Source: Geodermatophilaceae bacterium
GTDB lineage: Bacteria > Actinomycetota > Actinomycetes > Mycobacteriales > Geodermatophilaceae
Direction: 5' to 3'
Length of the DNA: 5,355 bases
Assembly (NCBI GenBank): GCA_013811805.1
Contig: JACCUM010000403.1
Span: 1-5,355, forward strand
The notes under the pieces are model-generated. The model made no database searches and was not told the DNA's origin. It worked only from the letters and a program-made list of their open reading frames with translations. Shown here one piece after another: positions 1-5,355 of the stretch (position 1 is the first letter of the stretch; each line of letters begins with the position of its first letter). The position numbers and the translations under genes are program-made.

Positions 1-2824
1 GGTCCCCGTTGGCATCCGGAGTGAATCGATCGGCATCCTCGCCGCCCTCACCGGTGTTGGACTTCCCGCCCAACCGGTTCATGGCGATGGCCAGTGTTTC
101 GTGCGCCTCGGCCGAGATCGACCCGTAACTCATGGCCCCCGTGGAGAACCGCCGGACGATCTCCGAAACTCCCTCGACTTCCTCCAGTGGTACGGCCGGC
201 CGTACGCCCGTCCGCAGTGTGAACAGCCCACGCAACGTTCCGGCCTTGGCCGACAGGTCGTCCACAGCGTCGGTGTAGCGCGCGAAGACCTCGAACTGCC
301 GGGATCGCGTCGCGTGCTGGAGCAGGAAGACTGTCTCGGGGTTGAAAAGATGCACCTCCCCCTCGCGGCGCCACTGGTACTCCCCGCCGATGGTCAGCCG
401 CCGGTGCGCCCGGTCGGTCGGGTTGTCCGGATATGCCTTGCGATGGCGCATCCGGACCTCTTCGGACAGCACGTCCAAGCCGACGCCACCGAGGGTGGAC
501 GTGGTGCCGGTGAAGTACTGGTCCACCAGTGCTTGGGAGAGCCCGATCGCCTCGAAGATCTGAGCCATCGTGTACGAACTGACGGTGGAGATGCCCATCT
601 TGGACATCACTTTGAGCACACCCTTGCCCAACGCCTTGAGGTAGTTGGCTACGGCCACGCCGGGCTCCACGCCGACGATGGTGCCGTCGGCGACCATGTC
701 CTCGACGGTCTCAAAGGCGAGGTACGGATTGACCGCCGCGGCTCCGTAGCCCAGCAGCAACGCCACATGGTGCACCTCGCGGCAGTCCCCGGACTCGACG
801 ATCAGGCCGACCTGCATCCGGCTCTTGGCTCGGATCAGGTGGTGATGGACCGCCGAGGCGAGCAGCAGCGACGGGATCGGGGCGCTGCGCTCGTCGCAGT
901 CCCGATCGGAGAGCACGATGATTCGCGCTCCCTGCTCGATGGCCCGCGAGACCTGGTCGCAGACGTCGTCCAGCGCCGTACGCAGCGCACGTTCACCCGC
1001 ACCGAACTCACCGTCTACCGCATCGCCATGGACGTCGAAATGACCGAAGATGCGCACCGCGGCAAAGCCGGGCAGGTTCCCGTCGTCGTTGACGTGCAGG
1101 ATCTTGGCCAACTCGTCGTTGTCGATCACCGGGAATGGCACGACGATCTTGCGGCTGGCCGCGGCGGTGGGCTCGAGCAGGTTCTGCTCCGGTCCCAGCG
1201 ACCGGGACAGGCAGGTGACCAACTCCTCCCGGATCGCATCCAGCGGTGGGTTGGTCACCTGGGCGAAGAGCTGACCGAAGTAGTCGTAGAGCAGCCGCGA
1301 TCGGGCCGACAGGACCGCGATCGGCGTGTCAGTGCCCATCGAGCCGATCGGCTCGGCCCCAGAGCTGGCCATCGGTGCCAGCAGGATCCGGAGTTCCTCC
1401 TCGGTGTAGCCGAAGAGCAACTGGCGGCGTAGCACCGACTCGTGGCTGGCCACGACGTGCTCGCGAGCCGGCAGAGAAGGCAGTCGCAGAAGGCCGGCAT
1501 GCACCCATTCGTCATAGGGATGTTCGGCGGCGAGTTCGGCCTTGAGCTCGTCGTCGGTGACGATCCGTCCACGCTCGGTGTCCACCAGAAACATCCGACC
1601 CGGCTGGAGCCGCCCTTTGGCGACCACCTGACCCGGCGGGATGTCCAGGACGCCGACTTCGCTGGCCAGGACCACCAGCCCGTCCGCGGTGTGCCACCAC
1701 CGGCCGGGGCGCAGGCCGTTGCGGTCCAGGACGGCGCCGATGACCGTGCCGTCGGTGAAGGCCACGCAGGCCGGCCCGTCCCAGGGCTCCATCACCGTCG
1801 CGTGAAACTGGTAGAACGCCCGGCGTCGGGCGGCCATCTCGTCATGGTTCTCCCACGCCTCGGGAATCATCATCAGGACCGAGTGCGGCAGGCTACGACC
1901 GCCCATGTGCAGCAGTTCGACGACCTCGTCGAAGGTGGCCGAGTCGCTGGCCTCGGGGGTACAGATCGGGAAGATCCGGTCCAGATCGCCCGGGATGAGG
2001 TCGCTGGCCAGTTGTGCCTCGCGGGCATGCATCCGGTTGCGGTTGCCCTTGATCGTGTTGATCTCGCCGTTGTGCGCGATGTAGCGGTAGGGGTGGGCCA
2101 GCGGCCAGGAGGGGAACGTGTTCGTCGAAAACCGGCTGTGCACCAGGGCGAGCGCGGATTCGTATCGCTGATCGCACAGGTCCGGGAAGAACAACCGGAG
2201 CTGATTGGTGGTCAGCATCCCCTTGTACGTGATCGTCCGCGCGGACAACGACGCGAAATACGTCTCACGCCCCACCTGCGCGGCCGCCCGTTCGATCCGC
2301 TTGCGCAGGACAAAAGCCCGACGTTCGAGGTCGAGAAGATCCAGGCGGCCCAAGGAGGGCGCCACCACGAGTTGGCTGAAGTAGGGCATGCATCCACGGG
2401 CCGTCGGGCCCACGTCGGCCCCGATCGGATCGACGGGCAGGCCGCGCCATCCGAGGACCCGAAGTCCCTCCTGGGCAGCGAGGTCCGCAACCAGGTCGAC
2501 GACCGTACGGCGTCCGGATTCTTCTCGGGGTAGAAAGGCGATGCCGATCGCGTACTCGCCCGCCGGTGGTAGCTCGAAATCCACCGTCTCGCGCAGCAGC
2601 CGATCCGGGATCTGGGTGAGGATCCCGGCGCCGTCGCCGGAGGTTGGTTCGGACCCAGCGGCTCCCCGGTGCTGCAGATTGCCCAGTGCGCTCAGACCCG
2701 CGTCCACGATTCGACGCGATGCAGCGCCGGAGGTGTCGACGACGAAGGCGACTCCGCAGGAGTCGTGCTCGCTGGCCGGGTCGTAGAGGCCTTGCCGGGC
2801 CGGGAGGGCGGAGAAGGGTCGCAT
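1..2824 (-). CDS. gltB: Glutamate synthase (NADPH) large subunit, 5' part (truncated by window edge)
   Basis: The large (alpha) subunit of glutamate synthase takes the amide nitrogen of glutamine and uses it to convert 2-oxoglutarate to glutamate in the cytoplasm, normally with the GltD NADPH-oxidising subunit. 941 codons are visible without a stop or frameshift; the family is about 1,500 residues. An Ntn-type glutaminase domain comes first: nucleophile Cys23 in DSCGVAF after a short propeptide, QHRGAAG (51-57), SGDGAGI (62-68), HSRFSTNTFPSW (229-240) and AHNGEIN (from 250). The central domain follows (VLSDRD near 640, VMSKMGIS near 740), then the start of the FMN/2-oxoglutarate barrel (GAMSYGSIS near 900, then SNTGEGGED). 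The rest of the FMN site and the Fe-S cysteines lie off the window. The ATG at 2824 is chosen because GGGAG sits 7 nt upstream. A GTG two codons earlier lies too close to that site, and an in-frame TAA lies just beyond. Downstream gltD is expected but not visible. Confidence 0.97.
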   Translation of the reverse strand, partial: MRPFSALPARQGLYDPASEHDSCGVAFVVDTSGAASRRIVDAGLSALGNLQHRGAAGSEPTSGDGAGILTQIPDRLLRETVDFELPPAGEYAIGIAFLPREESGRRTVVDLVADLAAQEGLRVLGWRGLPVDPIGADVGPTARGCMPYFSQLVVAPSLGRLDLLDLERRAFVLRKRIERAAAQVGRETYFASLSARTITYKGMLTTNQLRLFFPDLCDQRYESALALVHSRFSTNTFPSWPLAHPYRYIAHNGEINTIKGNRNRMHAREAQLASDLIPGDLDRIFPICTPEASDSATFDEVVELLHMGGRSLPHSVLMMIPEAWENHDEMAARRRAFYQFHATVMEPWDGPACVAFTDGTVIGAVLDRNGLRPGRWWHTADGLVVLASEVGVLDIPPGQVVAKGRLQPGRMFLVDTERGRIVTDDELKAELAAEHPYDEWVHAGLLRLPSLPAREHVVASHESVLRRQLLFGYTEEELRILLAPMASSGAEPIGSMGTDTPIAVLSARSRLLYDYFGQLFAQVTNPPLDAIREELVTCLSRSLGPEQNLLEPTAAASRKIVVPFPVIDNDELAKILHVNDDGNLPGFAAVRIFGHFDVHGDAVDGEFGAGERALRTALDDVCDQVSRAIEQGARIIVLSDRDCDERSAPIPSLLLASAVHHHLIRAKSRMQVGLIVESGDCREVHHVALLLGYGAAAVNPYLAFETVEDMVADGTIVGVEPGVAVANYLKALGKGVLKVMSKMGISTVSSYTMAQIFEAIGLSQALVDQYFTGTTSTLGGVGLDVLSEEVRMRHRKAYPDNPTDRAHRRLTIGGEYQWRREGEVHLFNPETVFLLQHATRSRQFEVFARYTDAVDDLSAKAGTLRGLFTLRTGVRPAVPLEEVEGVSEIVRRFSTGAMSYGSISAEAHETLAIAMNRLGGKSNTGEGGEDADRFTPDANGD

Positions 2825-2831
2825 GTGCACG

Positions 2832-2836
2832 CTCCC
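2832..2836 (-). promoter_or_regulatory. Ribosome binding site of gltB
   Basis: GGGAG on the minus strand, 7 nt before the ATG at 2824. It decides between this ATG and the in-frame GTG at 2830, which would leave only one base of spacing. Confidence 0.6.
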
Positions 2837-2896
2837 GTCGTCTGGTTACCCGAAGCACCGGCAGAGAACTGAACTGCCTGGCGAGTTCGGTGCGGT

Positions 2897-2921
2897 GGTG
2901 ACCTGCGCCGTAGCAGGCACC
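2897..2921 (-). other. Inverted repeat (hairpin) in the gltB leader
   Basis: On the minus strand GGTGCCTGC pairs with GCAGGTCACC across a 6-nt loop (TACGGC): 9 base pairs with one bulged T. It lies 73-97 bases before the gltB ATG, in the gap after lgt. No U-run follows, so it is not a classical intrinsic terminator. It could be a U-less terminator for lgt, a leader structure, or chance in GC-rich DNA. No function is established. Confidence 0.35.
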
Positions 2922-2946
2922 ATCGGGACGTCGACGGCCCGAGTCA

Positions 2947-2970
2947 TGACCCCTGTCAGGTTACAGGTCA
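2947..2970 (-). terminator. Weak inverted repeat over the lgt stop codon (possible terminator)
   Basis: TGACCTGT and ACAGGGGTCA on the minus strand can pair as TGACC/GGTCA plus TGT/ACA, with two unpaired G and a 6-nt loop. The lgt TAA is inside the structure. There is no T-run after it, so a terminator role is only a guess; lgt and gltB could equally be co-transcribed. Confidence 0.2.
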
Positions 2971-4040
2971 GCCGGCTTCGGCCCCGCGGCGTGCCTCGTC
3001 GGGCGCCCGGCCGGCTGGTCGCTGGCGAGCTCGTCCTCCGCCGTGCGGAGATCGTCCCGCGGCCGTTCGAAGGGGCTCCCCGCGACCTGATCATCTGCGT
3101 CGCCGTTATCGCCGTTATCGCCGTCATCGCCGCCGCCGTCGTCGTCGCCGTCGTCCCCGGCAGCGGTGGCCGATCTCTTGCGCCGGTGCGGGGTGAGGTC
3201 CTCACGCGGACCGCGGTGAGTCACGAACCAGGCCACTGCAGCGAGGAACAACAGGATGGAGGTCCAGATGTTGAGTCGCAGGCCCAGAATGGTTTCGGCC
3301 GGATCGATCCGTAGCGCCTCGATCCACACCCGGCCGGCGCAGTAGGCCGCGACGTACAGCGCGAAAGCTCGTCCGCGGGAGAGGGTGAAGCGGCGATCCG
3401 CCCAGACCACCAGCGCAGCGACGCCGAGATTCCAGAGCAGCTCGTACAAGAACGTTGGATGGAAGGTTCCCAGCACCAGGGGTTCGCCGGTCGAGTCCCG
3501 AATCGCCTGTCCCAAACCGGCGTCCCAGCGGTAGATCGTCAGCGCCCAGGGCGCCTCGAGCGCCGAGCCGTACAGCTCGTTGTTGAACCAGTTCCCCAAC
3601 CGTCCGACGGCCTGGGCGACGGCGATGCCGGGTGCGACGGCATCGGCGAACGCGGGCAGCGGTACGCCCTTTCGGCGGCAACCGATCCAGGCGCCGACTC
3701 CACCGAGGGCGATTGCCCCCCAGATGCCCAGGCCGCCCTCCCAGATCTTGACCGCATCGAGGACGTTGCCGCCTTCGCCGAAGTAGAGGTCAGGACTCGA
3801 GATGACGTGATAGAGCCGGCCGCCGATGATCCCGAACGGCACCGCCCACATCGAGATGTCCAGAACTGCACCCGGCTCGCCGCCACGGCTGACCCAGCGC
3901 TTCTCACCGATCCAGACAGCCAGGATGATTCCGGCAATGATGCACAGCGCGTAACCGCGGAGCGGAATCGGTCCGAGGAACCAGACGCCTTGAGTGGGGC
4001 TGGGGATCGAGGCGAGCAACACAGAGCCGAGGGTAGTCAC
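2961..4040 (-). CDS. lgt: Prolipoprotein diacylglyceryl transferase with Asp/Gly-rich C-terminal tail
   Basis: Lgt moves a diacylglyceryl group from phosphatidylglycerol to the lipobox cysteine of prolipoproteins, the first step of lipoprotein maturation, in the cytoplasmic membrane. From the GTG at 4040 the protein is 359 residues. Visible parts: N-terminal IPSP (12-15), then hydrophobic segments near 28-45, 65-79, 103-120, 135-146, 195-211, 225-236 and 256-273. The signature GRLGNWFNNELYG holds Arg147 (E. coli Arg143), and GRVWIEALR holds Arg237, Glu241 and Arg244 (E. coli Arg239, Glu243, Arg246). E. coli His103 is Glu101 here (EGGLGIWG); M. tuberculosis has Asp, so this looks normal for actinobacteria. 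Residues 274-359 form a polar tail with an Asp/Gly/Asn run at 295-317, beyond the usual core. The start is uncertain: the GTG at 4022 (VLLASIPSP) aligns well with short family N-termini, and a frame extension to 4091 looks non-homologous. It diverges from the ATP-grasp gene. Confidence 0.95.
   Translation of the reverse strand: MTTLGSVLLASIPSPTQGVWFLGPIPLRGYALCIIAGIILAVWIGEKRWVSRGGEPGAVLDISMWAVPFGIIGGRLYHVISSPDLYFGEGGNVLDAVKIWEGGLGIWGAIALGGVGAWIGCRRKGVPLPAFADAVAPGIAVAQAVGRLGNWFNNELYGSALEAPWALTIYRWDAGLGQAIRDSTGEPLVLGTFHPTFLYELLWNLGVAALVVWADRRFTLSRGRAFALYVAAYCAGRVWIEALRIDPAETILGLRLNIWTSILLFLAAVAWFVTHRGPREDLTPHRRKRSATAAGDDGDDDGGGDDGDNGDNGDADDQVAGSPFERPRDDLRTAEDELASDQPAGRPTRHAAGPKPADL
3101..3155. 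repeat. Short tandem repeat inside lgt coding the Asp/Gly/Asn tail
   Basis: Three 9-bp units (plus strand CGCCGTTAT, CGCCGTTAT, CGCCGTCAT) occupy 3101-3127, followed by a GCC/GTC trinucleotide run to about 3155. On the lgt strand this reads as GDN-type repeats and Asp-rich stretches. The length is a multiple of three, so gain or loss of units would keep the frame. Such tracts are prone to slippage. Confidence 0.75.
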
Positions 4041-4063
4041 CCGACCAGACGTTGTTCTCCAGG

Positions 4064-4069
4064 AAGGAG
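4064..4069 (+). promoter_or_regulatory. Ribosome binding site of the ATP-grasp gene
   Basis: AAGGAG, 10 nt before the GTG at 4080. It fixes this start even though the same frame stays open far upstream, opposite lgt. A 7-bp direct repeat (GTTCTCC at 4054-4060 and 4069-4075) brackets it; this may be chance. Confidence 0.7.
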
Positions 4070-4079
4070 TTCTCCCACT

Positions 4080-4091
4080 GTGACCGGTCAC
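4080..4091. repeat. 12-bp perfect palindrome at the start of the ATP-grasp gene
   Basis: GTGACCGGTCAC equals its own reverse complement and begins with the GTG start codon of the plus-strand gene. Its position in the tight divergent junction with lgt would suit an operator, but a palindrome of this length is expected about once by chance in 5 kb. Confidence 0.3.
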
Positions 4092-4952
4092 GTCGCACTA
4101 GTCACTTGTCGCCGGGCACGAGGTCTGGACACCGACGAACCGTTGCTGCTGGCCGCCCTGGACAGGGTGGACCTGCGCGTCGAAGTCGTGGATTGGGATC
4201 ACCCGGCGGACTGGTCGGTCTACGACGTGGCCGTGATCCGCTCGACCTGGGACTACGCCAGGCGCCATGAGGAGTTCCTGTCCTGGGCTGCGGCCACTGC
4301 TTCGCTGACCAACCTGCACAATCCGGTCGCCATGCTCTCCTGGAACACCGACAAGCGGTATCTGCATCAGCTCTCGGGGGCCGGCTTGGCGATCATTGAC
4401 ACCAGGTTCCTTGCTCCGGGCTCGCCCTGGCCGGTCACCGAGCTGTGCGCTCCCATCGTGGTCAAGCCGAGCGTCTCGGCTGGTGGCCAGGACACCGCGC
4501 GGTACGAGTCGGACGAACTACGGCAGGCCCGTGATCATGTCGCCCGCCTACACGCCGAGCAGCGGACCGCGATGATCCAGCCCTATCTCGAGGCGGTGGA
4601 TGCCAACGACGAGACCGCGTTGGTCTATATCGGCGGCGAGTTCAGCCATGCCGCCGCCAAGGGGGCGCTGCTCGGGGCCGGCTCGGCGCAGGCCGGACTG
4701 TTCGCCGCGGAGACGATCACAGCCAGGCTGCCGTCGCCGGCCGAGCGGGCGCTCGGCGATGCCACGATGGCCTGGCTGGCCGGATCAGAGCTGGGTATGC
4801 CGCTCTACGCCCGGATCGACCTCCTCCTCGATGCCGACGGTCTGCCGCGCATCCTGGAGGTCGAGTTGACCGAACCGAGCCTCTTCCTGGAGACCGACGC
4901 CGAGGCCGCTGACCGAATGGCCTCAGCCATACAGGCGCTGTTGCCGGGATGA
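4080..4952 (+). CDS. ATP-grasp ligase, RimK / cycloserine cyclo-ligase (DcsG)-like
   Basis: ATP-grasp enzymes activate a carboxylate as acyl phosphate and join it to an amine or other nucleophile. This 290-residue cytoplasmic protein shows the family layout. The pre-ATP-grasp part has DEPLLLAAL (19-27), WDHPADWSVYD (39-49), IRSTWDY (53-59) and WNTDKRYL (88-95). The ATP-binding part has VVKPSVSAGGQDTARY (127-142) with Lys129 and a Gly-containing loop, then QPYL (167-170), ETALVY (178-183) and FSHAAAKGALL (188-198). The metal-binding end has ARID (244-247) and LEVELTEPSLFL (259-270), with Asp247, Glu260 and Glu262 as likely Mg ligands. By memory of the family, IRSTWDY, WNTDKRYL and ELTEPSLF recall O-ureido-serine cyclo-ligase DcsG and its many uncharacterised actinobacterial relatives, so the substrate is unknown. 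The GTG start is supported by AAGGAG 10 nt upstream. The stop overlaps the next frame's ATG (ATGA), suggesting translational coupling. Confidence 0.9.
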   Translation: MTGHVALVTCRRARGLDTDEPLLLAALDRVDLRVEVVDWDHPADWSVYDVAVIRSTWDYARRHEEFLSWAAATASLTNLHNPVAMLSWNTDKRYLHQLSGAGLAIIDTRFLAPGSPWPVTELCAPIVVKPSVSAGGQDTARYESDELRQARDHVARLHAEQRTAMIQPYLEAVDANDETALVYIGGEFSHAAAKGALLGAGSAQAGLFAAETITARLPSPAERALGDATMAWLAGSELGMPLYARIDLLLDADGLPRILEVELTEPSLFLETDAEAADRMASAIQALLPG

Positions 4953-5355
4953 TTGCTGCGCTCAAGGTGTTTTTTCATGGCCACCAGGTGGGCAAGGTCA
5001 AGGCCATGAGACCGAGCCGAGAGGACCCCTACGTTCGCCGCCTTCAGTTCGTCGACCATTCACAGATCCGAGATCTCGCAGCGGAATTGATGACAGGCAT
5101 GCCTGCTTGGCGCTCGCCCGAAGGACAACGCGCGGCCGTCGAGAGCTGGATCGACGCTGCGCTGACCGCCGCCGAAGAGGAGGGGCACGCCGTATTCGTG
5201 GCGGCGGCCACTGCCCCTGACGAGCCCTCTGGGATTCGTGAGTACGGCCGAACGCACCCATTTCACCGGCGAGCGTGAGGGTTACATCGGAGAACTCGTC
5301 GTCGTCCCAAGAGCGAGGAGGCAAGGCATCGCGGCAGCCCCCATAGCCACCGCCG
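4949..5355 (+). pseudogene. GNAT-family N-acetyltransferase, apparently frameshifted and cut by window edge
   Basis: GNAT enzymes transfer an acetyl group from acetyl-CoA to an amine. The first frame (ATG 4949, stop TGA 5276-5278, 109 residues) gives an N-terminal GNAT half: VRRLQFVDHSQIRDLAAEL, WRSPEGQRAAVESWIDAAL, then strand HAVFVAA. The second half is in the next frame from about 5229 to the edge: LGFVSTAERTHFTGEREGYIGELVVVPRARRQGIAA, containing the acetyl-CoA motif R-R-Q-G-I-A. Removing one G from GGG at 5231-5233 would give a continuous DEPSGFVSTAERTHF, so a one-base insertion (mutation or sequencing error) is the simplest reading. The second frame has a stop at 5163-5165, so the break lies between there and 5278. 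Start choice: the ATG at 4949 overlaps the ligase stop but has no clear ribosome site; the ATG at 5006 (MRPSREDPYVRRL), with AAGG about 8 nt upstream, gives a more typical GNAT N-terminus. The C-terminus is off the window and the substrate is unknown. Confidence 0.75.

Noticed and set aside
101..2533. Long plus-strand open frames (about 443 and 363 codons) opposite gltB
   Set aside because: The minus strand encodes a full set of glutamate synthase motifs with no break. The opposite frames are rich in Arg, Gly, His and Asp, have no recognisable domain and are typical antisense frames of GC-rich genes.
3101..3127. 9-bp tandem repeat as a CRISPR or regulatory iteron array
   Set aside because: There are no spacers, the units are only 9 bp, and they are in frame within the lgt tail, so they are a coding microsatellite.
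2823..3314. Plus-strand frame of 163 codons with a Val/Ile/Ala-rich, membrane-like stretch
   Set aside because: The hydrophobic run is the antisense reading of the Asp/Gly repeat in the lgt tail, and the frame covers the gltB start and intergenic gap. No ribosome site or homology is evident.
3459..4079. Upstream extension of the ATP-grasp frame across lgt
   Set aside because: The extra 207 codons lie opposite conserved lgt and match no domain. A good ribosome binding site and the family N-terminus place the start at 4080.
5222..5236. Programmed +1 ribosomal frameshift joining the two GNAT halves
   Set aside because: No known slippery site with a rare codon or nearby in-frame stop is seen; the first stop is about 45 bases further on. 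GNAT genes are not known for recoding, so a simple indel or sequencing error is more likely.
4717..5324. Minus-strand frames opposite the ligase and GNAT genes
   Set aside because: They are Arg-rich, lack motifs and overlap one another, while the plus strand has clear ATP-grasp and GNAT signatures.

Overview
The window is GC-rich DNA with frequent GTG starts and actinobacterial-type protein sequences, so it most likely comes from the chromosome of an actinomycete. I cannot name the genus. It is mostly ordinary core-metabolism sequence plus a small accessory pair of genes.

Minus strand, right to left: lgt (4040 to 2961) encodes prolipoprotein diacylglyceryl transferase, a membrane enzyme, here with an unusual Asp/Gly-rich cytoplasmic tail. 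After a 136-bp gap comes the first 941 codons of gltB (2824 to the left edge), the large subunit of NADPH-type glutamate synthase. The open frame runs off the window inside the FMN domain, so about the last third of the protein and any gltD partner lie outside. The gap holds the gltB ribosome binding site and two small inverted repeats.

Plus strand: diverging from lgt across about 40 bp is an ATP-grasp ligase (4080 to 4952). It resembles the family that contains the D-cycloserine cyclo-ligase DcsG. Its stop overlaps the ATG of a GNAT acetyltransferase reading frame in an ATGA junction. That second gene appears broken: the N-terminal half and the acetyl-CoA-binding half are in different frames, and one extra base near 5228-5233 would explain it. 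It runs off the right edge.

Together, the left 4 kb is housekeeping (nitrogen assimilation and lipoprotein modification). The right 1.3 kb is a probable two-gene unit, an ATP-dependent ligase plus an acetyltransferase, whose substrate cannot be read from the sequence. I see no mobile element, CRISPR array, tRNA or rRNA, and no clear evidence of a new multi-gene system. The best leads are the ligase/acetyltransferase pair and the frameshift.
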